From DATEHG01 sp035279705 (GTDB taxonomy: Bacteria > Gemmatimonadota > Gemmatimonadetes > Gemmatimonadales > GWC2-71-9): a stretch of 9,020 nt of DNA. The position numbers were made by a program, and so were the translations under genes. This document shows positions 1 to 6,237 of the stretch, in pieces (position 1 is the stretch's first letter; each line of letters begins with the position of its first letter). The stretch covers positions 1 through 9,020 of the forward strand of contig DATEHG010000113.1 in assembly GCA_035279705.1 (NCBI GenBank), read 5' to 3'. The notes below the pieces were generated by a model, which was given only the letters and a program-made list of their open reading frames with translations, did not search any database and was not told the DNA's origin.

Positions 1-881
1 TTCTGCAGGGCGTTGGCGTCCACACCGCCGGAGAGGATCTTGCCGGAGTGGGGCACCACGACGTTGTGGGCGCGGGCCAGGCGGGTGATCGAATCCAGCA
101 GGATGACCACATCCCGGCCGTGCTCGACCAGCCGCTTCGACTTCTCGATGACCATGTCGGCCACCTGCACGTGGCGGTCCGCCGGTTCGTCGAAGGTGGA
201 CGAGATGACCTCGGCCTTCACGTTCTCCTGCATGTCCGTGACTTCTTCCGGCCGCTCGTCGATCAGCAGCACGATCAGCACCACCTCGGGGTGATTCTCG
301 CTGATCGAGTTGGCCAGCTTCTGCATCAGGATGGTCTTGCCGGCCTTGGGCGGGGCCACGATCAGGCCGCGCTGGCCCTTGCCGATCGGAGAGAGCAGGT
401 CCACCACCCGCATCGACAGGTCGCTGGTCGTCTTGCGCTCGAGCGTGATGCGCTGGTCCGGATAGCGGGGCTTGAGGTTGTCGAACGCGATCCGGTGCTT
501 GGTCTTCTCCGGCTCCTCGTAGTTGACGCTCTCCACCTTGAGCAGCGCCAGGTAGCGTTCGCCCTCCTTGGGAGGACGGACCTGCCCCATGACCGTGTCA
601 CCGGTGCGGAGATCGAAGCGCTTGATCTGGCTCGGGGAGACGTAGATGTCGTCGGGACCGTAGAGGTAGTTCCAGTCCTGGCTGCGGAGGAATCCGTAGC
701 CTTCCGGCAGGATTTCCAGCACCCCTTCGCCGCGGATGACGGTGTCCGTATCGAGCAGCGACTGCTCGATGCGGAAAATCAGATCCTGCTTGCGGAGGCC
801 GGAGTAGTTGGAAATGCTCAGCTGCTGAGCCAGCGCATGCAGTTCGGCGACTGATTTCTGCTTCAGTTCAGCGATATCCAC
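1..881 (-). CDS. rho: Transcription termination factor Rho (C-terminus outside window)
   Basis: Rho is the hexameric RNA helicase that ends transcription at rut sites. The 293 visible residues follow the family from its N-terminus. They show the Rho_N helical region (about 1-45), the RNA-binding cold-shock-like domain with GYGFLR (61-66) and DDIYVSPSQI (77-86), and the linker GDTVMGQVRPPKEGERY. The ATPase core has Walker A APPKAGKT (176-183), LLIDERPEEV (205-214), STFDEPADRHVQVA (228-241) and Walker B VVILLDSITRLARA (258-271). The frame leaves the window inside the Q-loop (LSGGVDANALQ), so roughly the last 120-130 residues are missing relative to the usual ~420. The start is GTG at 881-879: an in-frame TGA lies two codons upstream, so nothing longer is possible. 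A GGAG lies 11 nt before it. All key residues seen are intact. The family call is certain; the start is likely. Confidence 0.98.
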   Translation of the reverse strand, partial: MDIAELKQKSVAELHALAQQLSISNYSGLRKQDLIFRIEQSLLDTDTVIRGEGVLEILPEGYGFLRSQDWNYLYGPDDIYVSPSQIKRFDLRTGDTVMGQVRPPKEGERYLALLKVESVNYEEPEKTKHRIAFDNLKPRYPDQRITLERKTTSDLSMRVVDLLSPIGKGQRGLIVAPPKAGKTILMQKLANSISENHPEVVLIVLLIDERPEEVTDMQENVKAEVISSTFDEPADRHVQVADMVIEKSKRLVEHGRDVVILLDSITRLARAHNVVVPHSGKILSGGVDANALQ

Positions 882-982
882 GGGATGTCAGGCTCCACGG
901 AGCGGTTGCCGTTCACGGAATGCGGACGGCGGTGGGAATGGCAAGGAATTGGAATGGCGATGACGGTATGTCGAATCACGCG

Positions 983-1001
983 GGCCCTGAAAATCAGGGC
1001 C
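983..1001 (-). promoter_or_regulatory. Hairpin in presumed rho leader
   Basis: GGCCCTG (983-989) and CAGGGCC (995-1001) form a perfect 7-bp stem around a 5-nt A/T loop. No T-run follows on either strand, so it is not a standard intrinsic terminator. It would lie in the ~165-nt untranslated leader of rho if the promoter at 1055-1083 is right. Rho is autoregulated through its leader in E. coli; a similar role here is inference only. Confidence 0.4.
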
Positions 1002-1054
1002 GGGTCGACGACAGTTCTGAGTCGGGGATTGTCCGGGTGAACGAAGGCAGGGCC

Positions 1055-1083
1055 AACTTACCCGATCCCCCCTTGGGCGTCAA
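1055..1083 (-). promoter_or_regulatory. Candidate sigma-70-type promoter for rho
   Basis: On the minus strand a -35-like TTGACG (1083-1078, five of six consensus bases) is followed after exactly 17 nt by TAAGTT (1060-1055, a weak -10 with three of six bases). Transcription would start near 1048 and give rho a leader of about 165 nt. The -35 and the spacing are good and the -10 is poor. Confidence 0.4.
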
Positions 1084-1096
1084 GACCGGGAGCGGA

Positions 1097-1108
1097 GAAA
1101 GCGCTTTC
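1097..1108. promoter_or_regulatory. Perfect palindrome GAAAGCGCTTTC, possible operator
   Basis: A 12-bp perfect palindrome lies between the two divergent promoter candidates, 6 nt before the plus-strand -35 and 13 nt upstream of the minus-strand -35. The form (A-rich half, central CG, T-rich half) resembles operators of LacI/GalR-type repressors. In a GC-rich intergenic region such an exact A/T-flanked palindrome stands out. No regulator gene is in the window, so the protein that binds it is unknown. Confidence 0.35.
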
Positions 1109-1114
1109 AGGCTA

Positions 1115-1142
1115 TTGCGTAAGTCACGATAGGGTGTATATT
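1115..1142 (+). promoter_or_regulatory. Candidate promoter for the 1203/1496 gene pair
   Basis: TTGCGT (1115-1120) and TATATT (1137-1142, five of six -10 consensus bases) are spaced by 16 nt. It is one of the most AT-rich stretches in the left part of the window. Transcription would start near 1149, about 54 nt before the ATG at 1203. Confidence 0.45.
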
Positions 1143-1202
1143 TAGGCTGTCCCGCAGGCTGGCGCCGGCGCCCCGGCACCGTTCCCCCAGCGAGGATCGT
1201 GA

Positions 1203-1484
1203 ATGACGGCGCAAACCCAACGCTCGCCGGTTCCGGATCCCAGAGATCCGATCTCCTATCAGCTGTCCCCGATCCGCTTCGAACATCAATCGATTCAGGT
1301 CCGTCTCACCGTCCGCTGGGCCGATGGCGGATGGCGCGGCCGTCTGGGCTTTCTGGAAGACGCCGGCGGCCTGGAGCGCGAAACCGCCGAGATCTTCCGG
1401 GGCGATTCGGCGACCGAGCTGTGGCAGTCGGTCAGTCACCTGCGCGAGCATCACGTGCGGGATCTCTATCGCTCCCTCCTGTGA
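1203..1484 (+). CDS. Small protein of unknown function (93 aa)
   Basis: I do not recognise this protein. The ATG at 1203 has a good ribosome binding site, GAGGA at 1192-1196 with 6 nt spacing, and a plausible promoter upstream. There is no signal peptide or membrane segment. After a Pro-rich first 17 residues come a strand-like part (IRFEHQSIQVRLTVRW, 24-39), WRGRLGFLED (43-52), then charged and probably helical sequence (ERETAEIFRG, then LWQSVSHLREHHVRDLYRSLL to the end). It looks like a compact alpha/beta cytosolic protein. Its stop codon overlaps the ribosome binding site of the next gene, so the two are probably cotranscribed and may work together. An alternative frame starting GTG at 1199 runs through both genes, but its sequence before 1496 is Ser/Arg/Pro-rich shadow. 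Confidence 0.75.
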   Translation: MTAQTQRSPVPDPRDPISYQLSPIRFEHQSIQVRLTVRWADGGWRGRLGFLEDAGGLERETAEIFRGDSATELWQSVSHLREHHVRDLYRSLL

Positions 1485-1495
1485 GAGGCACCGTC

Positions 1496-1678
1496 ATGGC
1501 CGACGGAGACCGGCTCCAGAAGTTCCGCCACGATTTGTCCAATCCTCTGTCAGCCCTCCTAGCGGAAACCCAGCTGCTGCTGCTCAATGAGGCCCGGCTC
1601 GACCCGGAGACCGTGAACAGCCTCCGGGAGATCGAGGCGCTCGCCATCAAGATGCGCACCTTGCTCAGGGAACTCTGA
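1496..1678 (+). CDS. Stand-alone histidine-kinase DHp (HisKA-like) domain, 60 aa
   Basis: The protein is little more than a two-helix DHp hairpin. The H-box FRHDLSNPLSALLAE (10-24) carries phosphoacceptor candidate His12 in an HDxxN setting, which in full kinases supports both autokinase and phosphatase activity. A short loop around LDPETV leads to a second helix SLREIEALAIKMRTLLREL (42-60), which matches the usual second DHp helix ending in a hydrophobic-charged repeat. No sensor, HAMP or catalytic ATPase domain follows: the frame stops at 1678 and no N, G1, F or G2 box is seen in any downstream frame before the convergent gene. It cannot phosphorylate itself. It could be a phosphotransfer intermediate, a partner that dimerises with a full kinase, or a degenerate remnant. 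The ATG has GAGAGG at 1483-1488 with 7 nt spacing, overlapping the upstream stop, which argues that it is expressed. The domain call is by motif only. Confidence 0.75.
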   Translation: MADGDRLQKFRHDLSNPLSALLAETQLLLLNEARLDPETVNSLREIEALAIKMRTLLREL

Positions 1679-1709
1679 GCCCGGTCCGCCACCGTTTCCG
1701 GCCCAGGCG

Positions 1710-1732
1710 CCCGCCGATCGCTGACCGGCGGG
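1710..1732. terminator. GC hairpin between convergent genes, possible bidirectional terminator
   Basis: CCCGCCG (1710-1716) pairs perfectly with CGGCGGG (1726-1732) around a 9-nt loop. It lies in the 57-nt gap between the convergent ends of the 60-aa DHp-like gene and the RDD-SpoIIM gene, where a shared terminator would be expected. There is no T-run on either side, so it may only stabilise the transcript end or work together with Rho. Confidence 0.35.
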
Positions 1733-1735
1733 GCA

Positions 1736-3616
1736 CTAGCTGCCGGCAGCGGTCAACGCCGGGCTGGATCTGGCCGGGTCGGCACCGGCTGCGCGCCGGT
1801 TCCCAGGTTCCGCCCGCAAGCCGTTGAGCAGGTAGAGCACCAGGAGGACGGCACTCGCCGCGCTGTAGGTCAGCCGCTCCGACCATCCGCCGGCCCCGGC
1901 GCTCACCAACCCCTCGATCAATCCCGCGCCCAGCAGCATGACCACCGTCATTCCGACGAGACGAAGCGCCACCCGTCCCGCGACCCTGACCGCGTCCGCC
2001 CTCGGCAGATCGCCGGGAGCGATGAGCGCCCGGCCCAGCAGGAACCCCGCGGCGCCGGCGATGCAGATGGCGTTGAGTTCGAGCACGCCGTGCCCGATGA
2101 CGAACCGGCCGAGGTATCCCAGCAGCCCGCGATTGGCGAAGTGACCGGCGAGCGCCCCCAGGATGAGCCCGTTGAAGCCGAGGGACAGCATGGCGCCGAA
2201 CCCGAAGAAGATCCCTCCGGCAAAACAGAAGAACGCCACCTGCACGTTGTTGGTGATGATTTCCGCCGCCATCAGCGGCCGCTCCCCCTCCTCGGCCTCG
2301 TAATAGCCCTTCCCGGTCCGGATGCGTTCCTCGCCGGCGTCGGCGCGGCTGAGCATCGACTCGGGCAGCAGTTCTTCGCCCAGCGGGGGATGGGCGCGAA
2401 GCAGGGTGAATCCCGCGGCTGCGGGCAGCCAGAACGCGCAGAGCGCCACGAACACTGCCCCCCGCGCCTCGAAGACGGCGGCGGGGAATTCGCGGCTCAC
2501 CACTGTCCAGATCCGCCGGAAGGTGCGCCGGCCGTCCCGGTAGAGCACGTTGTGCCCGGCGGCGACCAGCCGCTCGAGCTCCGCCAGCGTGCGGGGGTCG
2601 GCCTGATAGGTGCGCGCCCGCGCCAGATCGGCGGCGACCTCGCGATACGCGCCGGCGAATGCAGGGAGCTCGTCGGCGGCGAAGGAGTCGAGCCCTTCCC
2701 GGGAGGCGCGTTCTGCCAGCGCGCCGAAGGTGGTCCAGCTGGCCCGCTTATCTTCGATCAGCCGGCTGGCGCTGGTGCCGGTGCGGTGATGGTGGCGATC
2801 GCCGGGGCTCGTCCGCCGTGCCTGTTCATCGGCATACAGTTGCTCCAGGACCATCTCGGCCGTGCCACCGAACTCCGCGGTCACAGCGGCGAACCGGGTG
2901 AAGAGCGATTCGGCGAGGCGGTTCCGGGCGGCGGGCATGAGTTCGGCCTGGCGGGACTGATAAGTCTCCAGCAGGCGGAAGTCGGCGTCGGCGAGTCGCG
3001 GGGGGCCTAGGCGGGGAAGGCCGCTGGCGTGAGCGACAGCGGCGGTGGCGACGATGTGGGGGCGATCGCGGACCACGATCGTGCCGGCCACGAGGTCGCC
3101 CAGGCGCTTGCCACGCGGATGAATGGCCACCATCAGCGCGCCGACGAAATAGGGGCCGGGCATGAGATCGGCCACCCGGAGCAGATTGCGAAGAATGGCG
3201 GCGGGCAGGGTCACCGGGTGGCCGGTGTCCATCACCACGCGGATCCCGTTGAGCCGCTTGCCGGGAGTCTGGCCGCCCCGGAGGCCTTCGAAGAGGGCGA
3301 AATAGCCCCAGGCCGAAACGAACAACAACACCAGTCCGAGCAGCGTACCCAGATGGCCGGCGCCGTGACCCACCGCACCGGCCGCCAGCGACAGCCCAAT
3401 CATCCAGAGCACGAGCACCAGGTGGTCGACGATCGCGGCCAGCGCGCGAGAACCGATGCCGGCGATCTCGTAGTCGAGCACCACGTGCTCCGGCGTCTCG
3501 ACCAGGAGATGCTGGCGAAAATCCGCGGAAGGGGCAGGGGAGGGCATCGGCGTCAAAGATGGCGCGGTCTCCTCCGGGGCACCACCTTCCATGGCATCCG
3601 AACGGCCAACCTTCAT
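1736..3616 (-). CDS. RDD domain - SpoIIM domain fused membrane protein (626 aa)
   Basis: This protein joins two families usually encoded by neighbouring genes. The RDD part (about 35-185) has R57 and D64 in the first hydrophobic segment, GGQTPGKRLNGIRVV (114-128), D150 and HPRGKRLGDLVAGTIVV (166-182), with about three membrane segments. A charged helical stretch (210-270) and a His-rich link (DRHHHRTG, 273-280) follow. The SpoIIM (DUF95) part (about 290-602) has a soluble helical start (FGALAERASREG..., ELPAFAGAYREVAADLARAR). It then has five or six membrane segments carrying ITNNVQVAFFCFAGGIFFG (454-472), the FNGLILGALAG stretch and HGVLELNAICIAGAAG (509-524). SpoIIM is named for sporulation, but nothing here implies spores; such proteins commonly sit beside MoxR/DUF58 genes, as here. 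The start is uncertain: ATG 3616 has no good ribosome binding site, and ATG 3592 or TTG/ATG near 3550 are possible without touching the RDD domain. Confidence 0.9.
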   Translation of the reverse strand: MKVGRSDAMEGGAPEETAPSLTPMPSPAPSADFRQHLLVETPEHVVLDYEIAGIGSRALAAIVDHLVLVLWMIGLSLAAGAVGHGAGHLGTLLGLVLLFVSAWGYFALFEGLRGGQTPGKRLNGIRVVMDTGHPVTLPAAILRNLLRVADLMPGPYFVGALMVAIHPRGKRLGDLVAGTIVVRDRPHIVATAAVAHASGLPRLGPPRLADADFRLLETYQSRQAELMPAARNRLAESLFTRFAAVTAEFGGTAEMVLEQLYADEQARRTSPGDRHHHRTGTSASRLIEDKRASWTTFGALAERASREGLDSFAADELPAFAGAYREVAADLARARTYQADPRTLAELERLVAAGHNVLYRDGRRTFRRIWTVVSREFPAAVFEARGAVFVALCAFWLPAAAGFTLLRAHPPLGEELLPESMLSRADAGEERIRTGKGYYEAEEGERPLMAAEIITNNVQVAFFCFAGGIFFGFGAMLSLGFNGLILGALAGHFANRGLLGYLGRFVIGHGVLELNAICIAGAAGFLLGRALIAPGDLPRADAVRVAGRVALRLVGMTVVMLLGAGLIEGLVSAGAGGWSERLTYSAASAVLLVLYLLNGLRAEPGNRRAAGADPARSSPALTAAGS

Positions 3617-3630
3617 CCCGGGAGATCAAC

Positions 3631-4428
3631 ATGAGCCAGGCAGCGCTGCGTCCGCTCACGGTGGGAGAAATCCTCGACCAGTCGTTCGGATTGTATCGCA
3701 GGTACCTGCCGGTCCTCGTGACGATCGCCGTCGTCTGTACCCTGCTGCCGCAGGTCGCCCTGGCGTGGTGGGCGGTGACCATGGAGCCGGCCGATGTGGT
3801 CAGGCATTTCGGCCTCTACATACTGCTGGTGGTCGCGGCCGTGATCGCCGGCGCGCTCTCGGCCGGCGCCTCGACGCTGGTGCTCTGCGAGGGATACCTC
3901 GGCCGCACCTTGCCGACCGGTGACGCCCTCAGGCGGGCCTGGGCGCTGCTGCTCAGCATCATCGGGATCTCGATCGAGACCTCGCTCGCCGTGTTCCTGG
4001 GCGCCCTCCTCCTCATCATACCGGGCATCATCGTGGCCTGCGGCTATGCGGTGGCGACACAGGCACTCATGGTCGAGCCGGGGCTCAAGATGCAGACGGC
4101 CATGTCCCGGAGCTGGGCCCTCACCAAGGGGTCGCGGCTGCGGGTGTTCGGCGTCCTCTTCGTCACCTGCGTCATCCTCGCGGTGATCATCTTCGGTGCG
4201 GCCGCGGTCCTCGGCCTCATCGGTTCGGCGGCAGGCCTTTCGACCAAGGGAACGGGCACGGAGCCCAGCTTCGCCTTCGAGGTCGCCTTCCAGGCGGGCA
4301 GCATCATCGTCAAGACGGTCCTGATGCCACTCCTCACCTGCGCCCTCACGGTGACGTACTTCGACCTCCGGGTCCGGGCCGAAGGATTCGACCTGGAAGC
4401 GCTCGCGGCGGCATTGCCGGCCGCCTGA
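3631..4428 (+). CDS. Multi-pass membrane protein, GPDPase-membrane-domain type (265 aa)
   Basis: First gene of the rightward operon. It starts MSQAALRPLTVGEILDQSFGLYRRYLPVLV, an opening (xLxxGEILDxxFxLYRxxx) typical of membrane proteins of the glycerophosphoryl-diester-phosphodiesterase membrane domain/DUF975-like group. About six hydrophobic segments are visible (roughly 26-48, 61-85, 105-150 as two, 170-202 and 221-243). The C-terminus TVTYFDLRVRAEGFDLEALA (241-260) is the characteristic end of this group. No catalytic phosphodiesterase domain is present, so an enzymatic role should not be assumed. The start is ATG 3631 with GGGAG at 3620-3624. The frame stays open further upstream, but only by running into the divergent gene. 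Only 14 nt separate the two divergent start codons, so promoters for both must lie inside coding sequence. The stop overlaps the next start (TGATG). Confidence 0.85.
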   Translation: MSQAALRPLTVGEILDQSFGLYRRYLPVLVTIAVVCTLLPQVALAWWAVTMEPADVVRHFGLYILLVVAAVIAGALSAGASTLVLCEGYLGRTLPTGDALRRAWALLLSIIGISIETSLAVFLGALLLIIPGIIVACGYAVATQALMVEPGLKMQTAMSRSWALTKGSRLRVFGVLFVTCVILAVIIFGAAAVLGLIGSAAGLSTKGTGTEPSFAFEVAFQAGSIIVKTVLMPLLTCALTVTYFDLRVRAEGFDLEALAAALPAA

Positions 4429-5039
4429 TGCTCCAGGTTCCCCCCGATTCGCTGCGTACCGCCATCCGCCGGGTCTTCGCCGACCCGGCCTATCGCTGGG
4501 TCCGGCCGCAGGATCCGTTCGCGTTCCTCAAGCGGTGGGTCAAACTGTTCGTGGACTGGTTCTTCCGGGTGAGCGATGCCCACCCGCTGTTCGGCTATGC
4601 GATCGTCATGGCCCTGCTGGCTGTGCTCCTCCTCATCCTGGTCCACGGGGCCTTCATCATCATCCGCACGATCCGGAAGGCGGCCCCGGCGGCCGGAGCG
4701 GGGCCGCGGGTCCGGATCGCGGAGAAACGGGACGCGGCGTGGCACCGGCGGGCCTCGGAGCGCCTGATGCGCGAAGGGAAATTCGCCGAGGCGCTCATGG
4801 AGGAGTTCTGGGCGCTGATCGCGGAGCTGGAGAGCCGGAAGCTGGTCCGCTTCCAGGCGGCCAAGACGCCCGGGGAATACCTGCTCGAAGCCGGACTGGC
4901 ACCCGACGACCGAAGCGCCCTCGGCCGCCTCGTCGAACGGCTCTACGCGCTGGTGTTTGCCGGGCGCGGTTGCCGGGAGGAGGATGTCCTGGCCTGGCGG
5001 ACCAGCGCGATGCAGCACTGGGGCGCCGGTGCGCGCTGA
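4428..5039 (+). CDS. DUF4129 domain membrane protein (203 aa)
   Basis: The start ATG shares one base with the stop of the previous gene, and no Shine-Dalgarno is visible, so translational coupling is likely. Residues 1-50 are an amphipathic, Trp/Phe-rich region (FLKRWVKLFVDWFF). One membrane helix follows (about 56-79) and then a cytosolic domain. That domain carries the DUF4129 pattern: a repeat-like helical start (RRASERLMREGKFAEALMEEFWALIAELESRKLV, 107-140), TPGEYL (147-152) and a helical end (LVERLYALVFAGRGCREEDVLAW). Many DUF4129 proteins are larger and carry a multi-pass transglutaminase-like or membrane part; this is a compact single-span version. The family occurs beside MoxR/DUF58 genes, as here. 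Its biochemical role is unknown; by context it is a membrane partner of the MoxR system. Confidence 0.85.
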   Translation: MLQVPPDSLRTAIRRVFADPAYRWVRPQDPFAFLKRWVKLFVDWFFRVSDAHPLFGYAIVMALLAVLLLILVHGAFIIIRTIRKAAPAAGAGPRVRIAEKRDAAWHRRASERLMREGKFAEALMEEFWALIAELESRKLVRFQAAKTPGEYLLEAGLAPDDRSALGRLVERLYALVFAGRGCREEDVLAWRTSAMQHWGAGAR

Positions 5040-6237
5040 GACCCGGATTGCCATCGGCTCGCTGCTGCTGTTCGGCGCGCTGCTGATCCTGGTGCAGAGC
5101 CGCGGCCGCCCGCGTACGTCTCTCGATCCCCGCCGTTCCACCTTTCTCCATGGGCCCGAGGGCGCCGCGGGCCTGGCGGACGTGCTCCGCAGCCTCGGCA
5201 TCCGCGTCGAGATCCAGCGCCGGCGGTATGCCACGCTCAATGAACGCGTAGACAGTCTCAGCGGGCGGACGATGGTGGCCGTGCTCGATCCGGCGATCGA
5301 GCTCGACCGCTCCGAAGGGATTCAGCTGGCCGAGTGGCCGCGCCGACACGGGGATCTGCTGCTGGCGGGCGCGGCCGCGGACCAGGCGATGGCCTGCTTC
5401 GGCTACCGCGCCGCCTCCAGGGATGGTGACACCGTCGAGGTGCACCCGCCTGGTGACAAGGGGGCGGGACCCACGTTCCGCGTGGGCGTCATGCTGGCCC
5501 GCCATCTGGCGACCGAAATGGTGGACTCCGGCGGATCGGCCCTTACCCTGACCCGGTGCGAAGTGCCCCGGATCGCCGCAGCCGAAACGCTGCTGGTGAC
5601 CTCGACCGGCAGGGCGGCGGCCATCCGGCTTCATCCGGCCGGCTACGCCGGTACGGTAACGCTGGTGGCCGATGGCGCGATGTTCAGCAACGAGGTGCTG
5701 CGTGATGAAGAGAACGGCGTGTTCACCCTGGGCCTCATTGCCGGGCGGGATACGCTGGTCATCTTCGATGAACGACACCAGGGATTCGGGCCGACCGGAT
5801 CCCTGCTCGGCGCCGCCTTCGACTGGAGCCGGTCGGCGCCGATCGGCTGGGCGCTCTGGCAACTGATCGCGGTCGGCCTGCTCGTGCTGCTCTTCGGCGC
5901 CGTGCGGTTCGGCCCTCCCCGCCCGCTCGACGATCGCCGCCGGCGTTCCGCGCTCGAGCATGTGACCGCGCTCGCCACGGCACTCTCGGCGGCCAACGGA
6001 CACGATACCGCCATCCGTCTCATGGTCCGCGGGCTGGGACAGCGGCTCACCCCGGGGCGTCGTGCCGTGGCCGCCCCGCGCGAGCTCCTGGCCCGTCTCG
6101 GACCGATCGTGCGCACTCCGCAGGGGCGTTCGGCGCTCCGCACGCTGCAGTCACTTACCAGGCCTGGGCAACCCGCCGGATCGGTGCTCATCGCCGCCAA
6201 CGCCGTGGAGGATGTGTGGCAGGACCTTCGACCCTGA
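5029..6237 (+). CDS. DUF4350 domain membrane protein (402 aa)
   Basis: I place the start at GTG 5029, giving MRAETRIAIGSLLLFGALLILV, an N-terminal signal-anchor helix (5-23). It overlaps the upstream gene by 11 nt. The frame stays open to 4957, but that extension is antisense-like Arg/Gly/Pro sequence. Residues 40-70 (HGPEGAAGLADVLRSLGIRVEIQRRRYATL) match the DUF4350 opening, where a strand-helix unit resembles class-I glutamine amidotransferase-like folds. Further family features are TLVADGAMFSNEVLRDEENG (210-229), LIAGRDTLVIFDERHQGFG (236-254, often written F-E-HHG) and a second membrane helix (271-293). A cytosolic tail of about 105 residues is helical. The fold would face outside, between the two helices. 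No catalytic residues can be assigned. Its place between DUF4129 and moxR is the usual one for this family. Confidence 0.88.
   Translation: MRAETRIAIGSLLLFGALLILVQSRGRPRTSLDPRRSTFLHGPEGAAGLADVLRSLGIRVEIQRRRYATLNERVDSLSGRTMVAVLDPAIELDRSEGIQLAEWPRRHGDLLLAGAAADQAMACFGYRAASRDGDTVEVHPPGDKGAGPTFRVGVMLARHLATEMVDSGGSALTLTRCEVPRIAAAETLLVTSTGRAAAIRLHPAGYAGTVTLVADGAMFSNEVLRDEENGVFTLGLIAGRDTLVIFDERHQGFGPTGSLLGAAFDWSRSAPIGWALWQLIAVGLLVLLFGAVRFGPPRPLDDRRRRSALEHVTALATALSAANGHDTAIRLMVRGLGQRLTPGRRAVAAPRELLARLGPIVRTPQGRSALRTLQSLTRPGQPAGSVLIAANAVEDVWQDLRP

Larger units (their letters stand above)
882..1202. other. Intergenic control region between rho and the small-gene pair
   Basis: About 320 nt between divergent start codons with no convincing gene. 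A 70-codon open frame at 920-1132 has low-complexity composition, no good ribosome binding site and covers both candidate promoters, so I treat it as chance. The region holds a minus-strand promoter candidate (1055-1083), a plus-strand promoter candidate (1115-1142), a 12-bp palindrome between them, a 7-bp hairpin in the presumed rho leader (983-1001), and a GC palindrome GGCGCCGGCGCC at 1161-1172 in the presumed leader of the plus-strand gene. Confidence 0.6.

Noticed and set aside
48..854. Long plus-strand open frame (268 codons)
   Set aside because: It is antisense to rho, whose minus-strand translation matches the family throughout. The plus-strand product is low-complexity His/Asp/Leu-rich sequence.
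920..1132. Small gene of 70 codons upstream of the 93-aa gene
   Set aside because: No clear ribosome binding site, biased composition, and it covers the palindrome and both candidate promoters.
2090..3010. Plus-strand open frame of 306 codons
   Set aside because: Antisense to the RDD-SpoIIM gene. Gly/Glu/Pro-rich translation without domains; a product of high GC.
2826..3782. Minus-strand open frame of 318 codons overlapping the RDD region
   Set aside because: Out of frame with the recognisable RDD sequence, Arg/Pro-rich, and it crosses the divergent start region.
4044..6003. Two long minus-strand frames opposite the operon (398 and 402 codons)
   Set aside because: Their opposite strand encodes the DUF4129 and DUF4350 proteins with clear family features and coupled starts. 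The minus-strand products are low-complexity.
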